A DNA stretch of 64,000 nucleotides from Affinundibacterium seohonense (GTDB taxonomy: Bacteria; Pseudomonadota; Gammaproteobacteria; Burkholderiales; Burkholderiaceae_D): assembly GCF_014284305.1 (NCBI RefSeq), contig NZ_JACOFW010000002.1, forward strand, positions 124,001 to 188,000, read 5' to 3'. The notes beneath the pieces were generated by a model that saw only the letters and a program-made list of their open reading frames with translations, searched no databases and was not told the origin of the DNA. A program made the translations under genes and the position numbers. Positions 21,530 to 32,800 of this stretch are shown piece after piece (position 1 is the stretch's first letter; the number at the start of each line of letters is the position of its first letter).

Positions 21530-22990
21530 ATGCAAAGATTTTTATATCAATTTCATAAAGTTGCGATTTTAGCGGTACTACTCGCGACCTTATCCGGATT
21601 TGTTCATGCGAATGAAGTCGCAGGCACCGTATCGTTCATGGTTGGCGATGCCAGCACTTTATCCTCTTCAGGTCAAAAGCAGGCTATTAGCCGCGGCGCC
21701 AATATTCTAGCTGGTCAAACGATTTTGACTGGCGACAACGGACACGTACACTTAAAAATGATAGATGGTGCATTCGTCAGTATTCGCCCATCTTCGAAAT
21801 TTAAAATTGAAGAATATCTGTTTAATGCGTCTGAGCCTAAAAAAAGTAAAATCAAATTCGTTTTAGAACAAGGCACTGCACGAAGCATCACAGGTAAAGC
21901 TGGTGAAAGCGCGAAAGAGTCTTATCGCTTGAATACGCCTTTAGCAGCGATCGGCATTCGCGGTACCGACTTTGTTGTGCAAACTGAGAAAAATGTTACG
22001 CGTGTGGTGGTACAGAGCGGTGCAATCGTCATGACGCCTTTAAATGATGAGTGCTTGTCCTCCTCGTTTGGCCCATGCAACACACCGACTGCCAGAGTGT
22101 TGACGGCGGCGATGCGCGACGCCTATCTCGAATTGCGCAATCACAAAGATGCGCCTACCTTGATTCCAAACGAGAAAAATCTGGCCTCACCTAATTTGTT
22201 GTCTCCTCCTAGACCAGAGGAGCCAATGCCAGAGAAAAATAACAAGCCGGTTTCCGTGACCACGCCAGTGGTACCGGGCGATTTGACTCAGGTTGTGAAA
22301 GAAACTTCAGTAATTAATCAGATTGAAGCGATTAACAATAGTAAGCCGGTTGAGCCAAAACCAGTTGAGCCTACCAAGCCAGTCGATCCTAAGCCTGTTG
22401 AGCCAGTTGTCGTGACACCTGTTGATCCAGTGGTGGTTGTACCTCCAGTTGAAACAAAGCCAGAGGTACCGGTTGAAGTGAAGCCAGAACCTGTTATTCC
22501 TGCAAAAATTTGGTGGGGGCGTTGGCAGGCAATAGCGGGCGGTGATGGCTCAACTTACAATCCAGCCATCGCTCCTGATCGTGAGACCAGCATGTCCAAT
22601 GTGGTATTTGGATTGTTCCGTGAAAAAGGCGATGTGGTCTTGCCAAGCGCAGGTGTTGCTCAATTTAAGCTGGCCGAGTCCGAAGTTTATTTACGGGGTG
22701 CAGATCAAACCCTCACAGCGGGTACGGTTGCGAAGCCAAGTCTGACAATTGATTTTGGTAATCGTACTTTTGATACAAGTTTGACTGTCAATGTCAGTGG
22801 TGTTAATTCGACGGAAATCCACTCTGCTGGAAAAATTTCATTCCAAGGGTTATTTCTGAGTGAAGTCAATTCACCCGATACGTTGGTAGCAGGTACGCTC
22901 TCTAAGAATAGTGATCAAGCTGGTTACTTGTTTCAACGTGGCCTTGCAGGTGGTGCCATGATAATTGGCGCAACGCGCTGGGTGCAATAG
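21530..22990 (+). CDS. Periplasmic FecR-domain protein with proline-rich linker
   Basis: A 486-residue secreted protein. A signal peptide (QRFLYQFHKVAILAVLLATLSGFVHA) is followed by a FecR domain at about residues 35-150, with ILAGQTILTGDNGHVHLKM and LNTPLAAIGIRGTDFVV. Next come a proline-rich tract of PKPVEP/PVDP units at about residues 265-330 and a C-terminal domain of about 155 residues that I do not recognise. Classical FecR proteins are membrane-bound anti-sigma factors paired with FecI; here there is no sigma gene and no cytoplasmic segment. FecR-domain proteins next to CHASE2 cyclases recur in proteobacteria and are thought to sense the periplasm. I chose ATG 21530 over GTG 21518; a GAGGA element at 21513 is somewhat distant. 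A terminator follows. Confidence 0.82.
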   Translation: MQRFLYQFHKVAILAVLLATLSGFVHANEVAGTVSFMVGDASTLSSSGQKQAISRGANILAGQTILTGDNGHVHLKMIDGAFVSIRPSSKFKIEEYLFNASEPKKSKIKFVLEQGTARSITGKAGESAKESYRLNTPLAAIGIRGTDFVVQTEKNVTRVVVQSGAIVMTPLNDECLSSSFGPCNTPTARVLTAAMRDAYLELRNHKDAPTLIPNEKNLASPNLLSPPRPEEPMPEKNNKPVSVTTPVVPGDLTQVVKETSVINQIEAINNSKPVEPKPVEPTKPVDPKPVEPVVVTPVDPVVVVPPVETKPEVPVEVKPEPVIPAKIWWGRWQAIAGGDGSTYNPAIAPDRETSMSNVVFGLFREKGDVVLPSAGVAQFKLAESEVYLRGADQTLTAGTVAKPSLTIDFGNRTFDTSLTVNVSGVNSTEIHSAGKISFQGLFLSEVNSPDTLVAGTLSKNSDQAGYLFQRGLAGGAMIIGATRWVQ

Positions 22991-23036
22991 CCTCCTTTGG
23001 TTGCGCCTTATCGTTCAGGCTTGGCTATGACAACAA

Positions 23037-23072
23037 AAAGAAATCAGTTGCAACGACTGATTTCTTTTTTTT
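23037..23072 (+). terminator. Rho-independent terminator after the FecR gene
   Basis: Arms AAAGAAATCAGT and ACTGATTTCTTT flank a seven-base loop and run into a T tract. It lies 46 bases after the FecR stop and ends 11 bases before the cyclase start. It would therefore limit read-through from fecR into the cyclase gene unless it is leaky. Confidence 0.85.
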
Positions 23073-23083
23073 AGTGCTTCCAT

Positions 23084-25033
23084 ATGGTTCGCGAGAAAAT
23101 TCGCCTGCTGGTGTTATTGATCGCGCTTTGCCTCTCAATTCTTAGCGCAGACTTTTTCCCAGAGATTATCCGTCCACTCGACAATGCGCTGAATGACTGG
23201 CGTGTTCGCATTAGCGTACGGATCGCGCAATGGCATGCTGAAAAAAATCATCTCGACTTAAAAGAACGACGTTTTGTGATCATTGACATCGATGAGCGTA
23301 GCGTTCTGGAGCAGGGTCCTTGGCCTTGGTCGCGCGAGAAGATTGCAGAAATGATGAAAATTCTTCTAGATGAGTATGCCGTGTCGGGATTGGCGCTAGA
23401 TATCGTGTTTCCAGAAGAAAAAACATCTGACAACTTGTTAGCGCAGCAAATTCAGCGTCCCGAAGTGACAGGAGCTGTCGTCTATGATCTGTTAAATAGG
23501 CAGCTGCCAGCCTTAACGCATTTGCCAGATTTTGCGGATTCCATGACTTTCTCGAATGGTGTTCCTTTAGCATTTGGTGTGCCCGTCACAAGTAACAATC
23601 CTAAGGTTTTGCCAAGGCGACTTGGTCACATTACGCCATTGATCGACGAGGACGGTACGATTCGACGCTTGCCCCCCGTGATTTGTTCTAAAGATGGATC
23701 CAAAAATTGTCGGCCATTGTTAGAAATAGTCGCTTTCTCAGGTTTAATGAGCGATATTCGTTATGAGTTTCATCGAGGCTCAGGATGGCTCAAGCCTTAT
23801 TGGGAAATGTGGCTTAAAGATGGTGCTGATGCTATCGTTGCTAAGGTGCCGCTCAACCGGGATGGTACGATCGCTATTCCTTATCGCCACGATGTAGATA
23901 GCTGGCTGGCTATCGCGGCGACTGATATCTTAAACCGCAAAGTCGACTCTCGTGTAATCAAGGGCAGCATTGCTTTGGTTGGTTCCACTGCACTTGGTAC
24001 ATCAGACGTGATTTCGACGCCCATTAAGGAGGTCGCATCGGGCATCGAGCCCCATGCGGAGGTGCTATCCGCACTTTTTGATAATCACTTCCCTTACATA
24101 CCGAAGTATTCCCAACTGTTTACGCTGTTTTTATTGCTGCCTTTCTCTGTGTTGTTATTTGGTATGCTGAAAGCGATCAGATCAGCTTTGGTAACAACAT
24201 TGATCTATCCCATGTGGGCTCTATTTTCTTTGCTCGCAGGCTTCTCAATTGCCGTGAGTATTTTTTGGCAGTTCCAGATCATTCTTCCTTTGTCTTCATT
24301 TTTAATATTTCCCTTCTTGACGATTGTTTTTTGCCTGTTGTTCGAGCTTCATAAATCGTTTGGCGATAAGGTCAGCGTGATCGGCTTACTTGCTGCTTAT
24401 GTGCCCAAACAAGTCGCAAGCAGGTTGGCATTAACTGATCGAAAAAGAAACGCGATTGACACCAATATCGATGCATCCCGACGTGAAATTTCCGTACTCT
24501 TTGCCGATATTCGTGGATTCACAGGCTTGGTTGAGCGATGTAAGCCTGAAGTGATTGCGAGTCTCATGCAAAGAATATTTACTGAAATGGCTGATTCAGT
24601 AGTGCAACATCATGGTACTATTGATAAGTTTATCGGTGATGCCGTAATGGCGTTTTGGAATGCCCCAGATGACGACCCTCTACATGCGCAGCATGCATGT
24701 GCCGCAGCGCAAGAAATTGTCGCGCGAATTCAAGGCCTAGGTGACTTTTGCAGAGAATTGGGGATAGAGCCAATTAGTATTGGCATTGGTGTCGAAACAG
24801 GTTTTGCTTTGGTCGGTAATTTTGGTTCTGAACATCGCAGAACCTACACTGCACTTGGTGAAACCGTTGTCCTCGCAAGTCGAATTGAAGGACTCACCGC
24901 GCAATATGCAAAAAATATTTTGGTCGGCGAACACTGCGCACAAAAATTGGGTGTTGAGTATTTTGACTATTTGGGAGAAGCTGCTATCAGAGGGCGCCAA
25001 AAGACCGTTTCCGTTTACTCTCCATTGGAATGA
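23084..25033 (+). CDS. CHASE2-domain class III adenylate/guanylate cyclase
   Basis: A 649-residue membrane cyclase. After an N-terminal signal-anchor segment comes a periplasmic CHASE2 sensor (about residues 25-325). Three hydrophobic segments follow (about 340-425, for example LFTLFLLLPFSVLLFGML), then a cytoplasmic class III cyclase domain (about 460-645). The two metal-binding aspartates are present (Asp475 in FADIRGF, Asp519 in FIGDAVMAFW). Lys515 and Thr589 fit the substrate pair of class IIIb adenylate cyclases, and transition-state Arg600 is kept. The usual transition-state Asn in the VNxASR motif is Val596 (TVVLASR), which may lower or change activity. It lies between FecR-domain and TPR/barrel genes. 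The likely product is cAMP, but activity is unproven. Confidence 0.9.
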   Translation: MVREKIRLLVLLIALCLSILSADFFPEIIRPLDNALNDWRVRISVRIAQWHAEKNHLDLKERRFVIIDIDERSVLEQGPWPWSREKIAEMMKILLDEYAVSGLALDIVFPEEKTSDNLLAQQIQRPEVTGAVVYDLLNRQLPALTHLPDFADSMTFSNGVPLAFGVPVTSNNPKVLPRRLGHITPLIDEDGTIRRLPPVICSKDGSKNCRPLLEIVAFSGLMSDIRYEFHRGSGWLKPYWEMWLKDGADAIVAKVPLNRDGTIAIPYRHDVDSWLAIAATDILNRKVDSRVIKGSIALVGSTALGTSDVISTPIKEVASGIEPHAEVLSALFDNHFPYIPKYSQLFTLFLLLPFSVLLFGMLKAIRSALVTTLIYPMWALFSLLAGFSIAVSIFWQFQIILPLSSFLIFPFLTIVFCLLFELHKSFGDKVSVIGLLAAYVPKQVASRLALTDRKRNAIDTNIDASRREISVLFADIRGFTGLVERCKPEVIASLMQRIFTEMADSVVQHHGTIDKFIGDAVMAFWNAPDDDPLHAQHACAAAQEIVARIQGLGDFCRELGIEPISIGIGVETGFALVGNFGSEHRRTYTALGETVVLASRIEGLTAQYAKNILVGEHCAQKLGVEYFDYLGEAAIRGRQKTVSVYSPLE

Positions 25034-25177
25034 TCCTTATCGACGACTGTCCACAAAAATTTGGCTGACTTTACTAACCCGTTTGTACTTTCTCAACTTA
25101 TCAACAATCAGCTATGCCGGATTTCTGTGTGCAGAATCCGTATCTCTAAGTTAGATCAATTTATTCATAATTCTTTC

Positions 25178-26545
25178 ATGCGTTTTTTGTTTAGTTTTCT
25201 TTTTTCTTGCGCTCTGTTATTCATCGGGGTCGATCACGCCTGCGCGCAAAAAAATTCCAAAACAGAACAAGACATCTTGATGCAGTTAAAGACGTTCCCG
25301 CATGTGTATGATTTGGTTGTGCAATCAAAACTAAAAGAGGCGATTGAGGAGCTCAATAAAAGCGCAACAGACAATGAAGCCAATCCGATATTCTTTAATT
25401 TGTTAGGTGTATTACAAACACAACAAAAAGATTATGCTTCGGCTGCAATTTCATTCGAGCGTGTAGTTTTGATCGAGCCTAATAATGCCGGTGCATGGCT
25501 AGATTTAGCGATTGCGAGCTTGGAATCTGGAAGCGTCGTCAGTGCCAGTAGTTATTTTGACTATATAGAGACAAATTTCCCGCCGCCTGCGCCCTTAAAA
25601 AAAATGATGCAGTCATACAGGAAACGTATTGAGCTCATGCAAAGAGCGGATCGTAAGTGGCGTTTTTCGACTGACGCCATGCTAGGTTATGACAGCAATG
25701 CGAATAGTGGATTGCAAGTTGCTGTCATTCCAGTAACTTTTGGAGCAGACCGCGTAGAGTTAAAACTTGATCCTAAATATCAAGCGCGAAGCGATCAATT
25801 CGCACAAATGTCTGCAAATACACAGTTTCACCAAAACTATGCAACATTCGGGCTGGACTTCGGTTTGGCAGCTAAGCTACGCCAATATCGAATTGAACAT
25901 AATTTTTCAAGTGTCGAGTTGAGTAGTAATCTTGCACTGCAACGTCCAACCGATTTTGGGTTAGCTAGTATTAGTATGACGGCCGATTACAATGCTTTAG
26001 CCGCCAAATCATTACTCAATAGCATGCGCGTTAACGGTTCCCTAGAGAGAAATCAGTGGGGCTGTCGCTATGGAGGAGGTGTCGAGTTGGAGTTGCGGCG
26101 CTATATCAACTTAAAAGAATTAAATGCCAATACCACTTGGCTGCAACTTGGTGGCGCCTGCAACGTACGCATCTTGCCAAAGCCTACTCACGTCGCTTTG
26201 ATTTTGCGGGCAGGCCACGATAGACCGACAGGCAGTAGAGCGGGTGGACGCACCGTCAAACATGACCTGATTGTCCAGGTGGGCACATCTTTATCTGCCA
26301 ATTGGCGTTTGGATCTGAGTGCAAACATATCGAATGGGCAGGATGACAGTGGTTACAGTGCTTTGTTGGAAAGCAACGCCGCTCGTTATTTACGTCGCAA
26401 CATCTATCGCGCCCAAATAACTTACCCGCTCGATACAGATACGGATCTGTTTTTGCGAGTTGATGATAATAAGATACGATCAAACATTCCCCTCTTTACC
26501 CAATCTGGCAAGACTGCCAGTTTCGGCCTGCAAAAGCGCTTCTGA
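25178..26545 (+). CDS. TPR protein with outer-membrane barrel-like C-terminus
   Basis: A 455-residue exported protein. The chosen ATG places a signal peptide (RFLFSFLFSCALLFIGVDHACA) at the N-terminus; an in-frame start at 25061 would add 39 residues without one. Residues about 30-150 contain tetratricopeptide repeats (FFNLLGVLQTQQKDYASAAISFERVVLIEPNNAGAW, of which only part matches the consensus). From about residue 165 to the end the sequence alternates polar and hydrophobic residues. It ends in SFGLQKRF with a terminal Phe, as expected for an outer-membrane beta-barrel; surface-assembly modifiers of the Slam/DUF560 type share this plan. It probably forms a trans-envelope unit with the FecR protein and cyclase. 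No direct functional evidence is visible. Confidence 0.72.
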   Translation: MRFLFSFLFSCALLFIGVDHACAQKNSKTEQDILMQLKTFPHVYDLVVQSKLKEAIEELNKSATDNEANPIFFNLLGVLQTQQKDYASAAISFERVVLIEPNNAGAWLDLAIASLESGSVVSASSYFDYIETNFPPPAPLKKMMQSYRKRIELMQRADRKWRFSTDAMLGYDSNANSGLQVAVIPVTFGADRVELKLDPKYQARSDQFAQMSANTQFHQNYATFGLDFGLAAKLRQYRIEHNFSSVELSSNLALQRPTDFGLASISMTADYNALAAKSLLNSMRVNGSLERNQWGCRYGGGVELELRRYINLKELNANTTWLQLGGACNVRILPKPTHVALILRAGHDRPTGSRAGGRTVKHDLIVQVGTSLSANWRLDLSANISNGQDDSGYSALLESNAARYLRRNIYRAQITYPLDTDTDLFLRVDDNKIRSNIPLFTQSGKTASFGLQKRF

Positions 26546-26747
26546 CGCACATAACGGCGCGGTAGTTTTGTCTGCAAATTTACACTTAAAGTAAATTCTT
26601 ACAATGTGCATACAAACAAGTGTTTACATTGAAATCATGATCTGCAGTAAAATCATGGACTACTGCGCATATTAGTTTCAAACAATAAAAAGTTTGTTAG
26701 GCGGTAAAAAAGTGAGTTGACTTGTTGTTTTTACGAAAAAAGATTGT

Positions 26748-26769
26748 AAACGTGATGTACATCACGTTT
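26748..26769. promoter_or_regulatory. CRP-type operator upstream of the giant surface protein gene
   Basis: A perfect 22-base palindrome with core GTGATGTACATCAC (GTGA-N6-TCAC). Its centre is about 41.5 bases from a start site predicted with TACTAT as the -10 element, or about 44.5 with TATACG. Either distance is near a class II activator position. There is no good -35 hexamer, consistent with activator dependence. Confidence 0.65.
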
Positions 26770-26836
26770 ATTTCCGTTGCGCGTATTTACTATACGCTCG
26801 ACAAGTAGCGCAACATGGCTGACTTGCAGTTTCTTT

Positions 26837-26850
26837 AATTAATATTAATT
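26837..26850. repeat. 14-base AT palindrome near the start of the giant gene
   Basis: AATTAATATTAATT is a perfect palindrome 20 bases before the start codon, in the 5' untranslated region. It could be a weak hairpin, a binding site for an AT-preferring protein, or chance in AT-rich DNA. Confidence 0.35.
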
Positions 26851-26870
26851 TCCTTTTAGGAGTTACACAC

Positions 26871-29800
26871 ATGGCTGTTACTACACAAATGCGCACGCAA
26901 GTGACTCAGTTGTACGTTTCTCTCTTTGGCCGCGCGCCAGAGGCAAGCGGACTGGGTTACTGGGTGCAGCAATTAGGCGAAGGTAAGTCGTTGCAAACGA
27001 TCGCGCAAGACATGTTCAATGTTGCGCCATCACGCGTTTACTATCCTTCTTATTTGACTAACGAAGAAATCGTTGCCAAGTTCTACGTCAACGTATTGGG
27101 TCGTACTCCAGATGCAGGTGGTTTGGCTTACTGGACTGGCCGTTTGAATACAGAATCTACAACTGGCACAGCAGCAAGCAAAATGAACGCTGTTGGTACA
27201 GTGGTTACTGAATTGTTGGCAGCGGTAGTTGGCTACAACGGCACAGATGCAGCAGCGTTAGCTTCACAATCTTTGTTGAACAACAAAGTTGCAGTTGGTT
27301 TGCACTATGCAGTTGATTTGGGTGGTAATGATGTTGCATTCGCATCTACATTGATGCCTTTGGTAACTACAGGTCCTACCGGTGCTGCTTTGGCATTGGC
27401 TGCTGTCGATGGTACACAAAGCTACACGTTGACAAACGGTATCGACAAAGCAAGTGCTAACGTCTTTAATGCTAAGCCAGTGTACACACCAGGCGGCAAC
27501 GACTTTATCAACAGCTTGCAAGATGAAGATTCATTGACAGGTGTTGGCGTAAATCCAACATTGAATGCAGTTTTGGGTCAAGCAAACGATGCAGCAGAAG
27601 GCATGATTTCTCCTATCTTGACTAATATCCAAACAGTCAACGTAGAAGTTACAGGCACAACTGGTATCGATTTCCAAGACGCTACTGGTGTTAAGAGCTT
27701 GAATATCAACCGCATCACAGCAACAAATGCGGCAACAAAAATGACGGATTTGGACAAATCCACTACAGATATCTCTGTATCTAACGCGACTCGCGGTGGC
27801 ACAGTTGAGTTCCTGTACAAAGAAGACAATCTGTTGGCAACTGACAATGCATTGAACGTAGGTTTGAGCAACACACGTTTGAGCGTATTGACAATCGGCG
27901 AAACAGGCGATGACGCTGGTGAAGACAAAGGTTACGGCTTTGAAACAGTCAATGTAACTGTTGCTCAATCTAGCAACATCGATAACTTCACAATTGGTTC
28001 AAACCAACGTGAAGATGTAGCTGGTACAACAGCGGCACCTGCAAATCAAACAGTGAACATCACTGCAAATGCAACGACTGAAATCAATAACTTGCAAGCA
28101 GTTGGCGCAGAATTCATCAACTTGGTAGCAAATGCTGAAGTGATGATCGCTGCTGATGAACGCAATATTTTGCAAGCGTCTAACGACGGTATCAACACTA
28201 ACGATTTGCGTAAACTGGTCATCACTGGCGCAGCTAACGTGACTATCGACGGCTTGAACGGTCATATCGATGAAAAATTGACAATCAATGGCGACGTTGG
28301 CACAACTTTGGTTGTTGACGCTTCTGCAATGACTGGCAATTTGAAATTGGGCGTACAAGCTGCAGCTGATGCAAACAATTCTGGCACATACGCTAACCGT
28401 ACAGATAAAGACGTGAGCATCACTTCTGGTTCTGGCAACGACATCATCGAAACTTACACAGCATTGGCTGGTGATATCAGCACTGGTGCTGGTGATGATT
28501 CCGTGTTGATCAACAACGGTGCAACTACAGCAGTTTGGACAAACGTCGAAGGCGTTTCTACAATCAACACTGGCGCTGGTAAAGATTTGGTACGTGCAGC
28601 GGATTTGTTGGCAACAGCAGATGACGTATTGGCAGGTAACACAACATTCGGCGAAGTGACAGCAGCTTCTGTTGTAACTGGTGAAGGCGACGACACAGTT
28701 ACAGTAGCAAACTTGTCGAACAACAAAGACTGGAACAACGGCGTATTGACAGACAGCAATGTTGATGACACATACTTCGTTAAAGGTGCTTCTATCTCCA
28801 CAGGCGCTGGCGCTGACGTAATCACAGTAGCAACGGTTGCTGAAGGTGCAATGGTTGATGCTGGTGCAGATAACGATACATTGAAGATCGATATCAACGG
28901 CGGCACAATCTTGGCTGGTGATGACACAGTTAAGAATGGCGCAGCAACACCAGTATTCAGAGAAGTTGCTCTGGACGGTTCTGTTGATGTATTGGGTGCT
29001 ATCGTTGAAATGGGTGACGGCGACGATACAATCACGATCGCTGATGCAGTGTCTTTGGCAACAGCGGCAACAACAATCGTTGGCACTGATGCTGAGTTGC
29101 GTGCTGGTGCAGGTAACGACGTATTGAACGTAACAGCATTGGACGCAGTTTCTGTAACTTCTGCTACAGACGCAGCAACTAAAGATACAAACGTTAACAT
29201 CACTGGCGTTGAAACAGCAAACTTCACAGTCGCAAATCAGATCGATTTGGGAACTGCGACAGCAACTGGCGCGACAGAAAACGACAACGTTGAAACTGAC
29301 GGTGCTATCACTGCAGACGTAATGCGTTTCGACACAGCGTTGGCAGCAATCAACCTCGTATCTCAAGAAGTCGCAATGTTGCAAGATGCGTCTACTGAAA
29401 TCTACGAAGCTGGTCAAGCAACTGCATTCACACTGAATAACTTCCGTGATGGCATCGCTTTGACATTGAAAGCAAACGAAGCAACTGGCGTTTCTGCTGG
29501 TAAGTTGAAAGACGACGAAGCAGTTGACGTCAACTTGACAGTTAACAATGCAGCAGCACGTGGTCACGCAGAAGGCTTCACATTGAATATCGCTGAAGGT
29601 AGCGGCGCATTCGATTTGAACTTGAACTTGAACGCAACAGCAACTGACACAGTTGGCAATGCTGCTTCTAAAACTGACGACGACGACATGCGCGTTGAAA
29701 ACGTTACAGTTAAATTGGCTGCAGACGACCAAGGTCACTACATCAATTTCAACAACTTCGGCGATGCAGTGCATTCCGATGCAATGTCTGAAGGCAGCAA

Positions 29801-32800
29801 AGTTGTTAACACATCATTGACAGTAACAGGCGGTACAGCTGGTACAACATTGGTGTTGGATAACGTGTCTACTGACAGCGTTAATGCAACTGGCGCAGCA
29901 AATGTTAAGTTGAAAACAGTTGGCAGCAACAACTACGTCATCAACACTGGTAGCGGCAATGACGTTATCAACATGTTCGGCGACGACGTACGTGCTAACG
30001 ATTTGTCTGACGATCCAGCTGATGCTGATTCTGTTGACACGATCGATGAAGCAGATGCAATCAATGCAGGTTCTGGTAACGATCGTATGATCATCAACGG
30101 TAACGACAATCTGGGTAATTTCGCAGCATTGGGCGGTTTGACTGATGATGACGTATTCAACAAGATCAAATCTGTTGAAAGCATCGAAGTACAAGGTGGT
30201 GGCGCAAACACAATCATCATCGATGAAGCAGCTGCAACTACAGGCACAAACCTGCAAAACATCTACTTCACAGGTGCTGGTGCACAAACTACAACCGTAC
30301 AAATTGGTAACAACTTTGTTAACAACAACGGTACAGTAGCAAATACATTGAACTTGGATTCCACAACAAGCTTCACAGCAGACAAAGGCGCAGCAGCTAA
30401 GTCTGGCGCGTTGACGTTGACTATCGACAATCAAGATACAGATCAAGATCAAGATTTGATCAACTTGAACGTTATGGTTGGCATGGAAAAAGGTACTGAT
30501 GTTAATTTCTTCAATACTGGCGATAGCAAAGCTACAGTCAATATCACAGCAACAGTAGCTGCTAACTCAGCAAATACAGTTGGTAAGAGCATCGGTGCTG
30601 CTAACGGCAATTTGTCATTAGAAGTTACTACTGGTTCTATCGATAAAGTTACATTGTTGGATTCTGCTGATGCAGCTGACACAAACGACAATGGTCAAAT
30701 CACTGTCACTGTTGACAATAGCTGGAGCAAATCCACATTAGAATTCGACGCGTCTGCAATCATGAACGACGACGAAGCTGGTATGGACTTGGCTGTTGAA
30801 GAAATCGAAGGTTCTGGCGATCCAGCAGTAACACAAGTTGCTGGTATCGACTTAGGTGATACAGGTGGTTTGGTATTCAATGGCGCAGGCGAATTGGATG
30901 CAAAATTGATCGTTCGCGGTACACAAAACGACGATGACATCACAGGTAGCAGCCAAGACGATACATTAGACGGCAATGCAGGCGACGATATCATCGTTGG
31001 CGGCTTGGGTGCTGATGCGATCTCTGGTGGTGCAGGTAACGACTTGTTGGTTGGTGGTGTTGGTAAAGACTCTATCTCTGGCGGCGACGGCGATGACTTC
31101 ATCAACGGTGGTTTGGGTGCAGATGCATTGGATGGTGGCGACGGTGAAGACACGTTCTACTACACATCCGTAACTGAATCTAACGGCGGTGACGCTGACG
31201 TGATCACAGGCTTCGTATCTGCTGATGACACTATCGAAATCGATGGCGTTGTAGCTGGTAGCGCAGGTCAAGATTTCATCAACTTGGCATCTTTCAAAGA
31301 AGTGTCAACAGCTGGTGACGGCGACAACTCCTTAGCAGGTAACACTGGTGCTGGTAATGCAGTATTGGGTGATGCTTACTATGCAGCTGACTCTGGTCAA
31401 TTGGTAATCGACGTTGACGGTAACGGCGACATCACTACTGGTGCTGACATCGTGATCAAATCTGCAGGCAAAATCACTGCAGCTGACATCAACTACACAA
31501 TCACAGCTGGCGCAGGTAATGACTTCATCCGCGGTGGTCAAGGTTCTGATGACTTGAACGGTGGTGCTGGTAACGACACATTCGTATTGTTGGGTTCTTT
31601 GTCTGAAGCAGACGCTTCTGCTTATGCAGCGGCTTACCAAGCTGGTGGCAGTGTTCCTGCAGCAGTATTGGGCGCGACATTGGCAGCAGTTGATACGAAG
31701 ATGATCGCAGCAAGCGAATTGATGTCTAGCCGCACAGCTACTGAAGTTAATGCTGGCGACAAGATCAACTCAGCAGGTGCAGATGCAACGGATACTATCC
31801 ATGCATTCGGTACAGCTGATCTGAGCAACATCAACGCTGGTGCAGCATTGAATGTTGGTACTTTGGTTGTTCACTCTGCAGTGACTTTGACTTATGCTCA
31901 AGTAACATCATTGAACGCAATCGTATTCGACGGCAACATGCCACACGCCGTGACATTGAAAAATGATGCTAGCACAGGCGCAGATACAGTTGCAGCTCTC
32001 TTGGCTAAGACATTCTTCTTGGCAGCAGGCGCAGCAACAACAATCACATTGACAGCTCCAGACGGCGTATTGAAAGCTGCTTGGGATCCAGTTGACATGC
32101 GTATGGAAGTTGTTGCTGACAGCCGCGTTGTTGGTGGTGCTGCTGCTGGTACACCATTGCAAGGCTTGGGCGGCGCGAAGAACTTGTCTGACAAGACATA
32201 CGCTTCTGCAGCTATCCAGTACGCTATGGGCTTGACAGGCTACGAAATCGTTGATGCAGCTGCAACTATCGCTGCTGGTACTACACCAGTGTTGAACGCA
32301 GCAGTTAGCGTCGCATTGACAGCCGGTGCAGCAAATGCAGCGGACTTGAACACAATCGACGGTAAGACAACTAACTTGGTTAATGCAACTGCAGTAAGCT
32401 TGTTGACTGGTACAGCGTTCGAATTGAACAATGCATTGGATGACCAATCTACGATCGACACAGCAGCTAACGTTGCAGTGCAATTGAGCGGCGCAGTAGG
32501 CTCTGTTCAAGTCGAAGCAGGTCTGTTGAATGCGATCAACGCAAACACAACTGGCATGGTCAACGCAACTGCTGCTGGCATGGTTTATGGTACAGCTGCT
32601 GATGTATTGAACTCCATGGATTCTCCAGCTGAGATGACAGTTAATCCTGACGTTTTTACAATTATCTATGATGCACAAGCTGCTGCTGCTGATTTGAACG
32701 CGATCGACGCATTGACAACAACAACTGTCAACGCGAACAACTACGTTGGTACAATCACTGGCACTTCCGCTGACGTATGGAACGCTATGGACGATCAAAA

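Larger units (their letters stand above)
26546..26870 (+). other. Leader region of the giant surface protein gene
   Basis: These 325 bases hold no gene. They contain a CRP-type palindrome (26748-26769), candidate -10 hexamers TACTAT (26788-26793) and TATACG (26791-26796), a 14-base AT palindrome (26837-26850) and a strong Shine-Dalgarno AGGAG (26858-26862) eight bases before the ATG. This is a long, well-equipped leader suited to strong regulated expression. Confidence 0.7.

Noticed and set aside
21518-22990. FecR gene as a classical iron-signalling anti-sigma factor
   Set aside because: No FecI sigma gene or FecA-type receptor is adjacent, and the protein has a signal peptide instead of a cytoplasmic N-terminus.
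27999-29774. A 591-codon antisense frame and several other long ones opposite the giant surface protein gene
   Set aside because: Their Cys/Ser/Val-rich composition is the mirror of ACA, GCA and GAC codons on the sense strand. They have no ribosome binding sites, and the sense gene has a clear start, domains and terminator.
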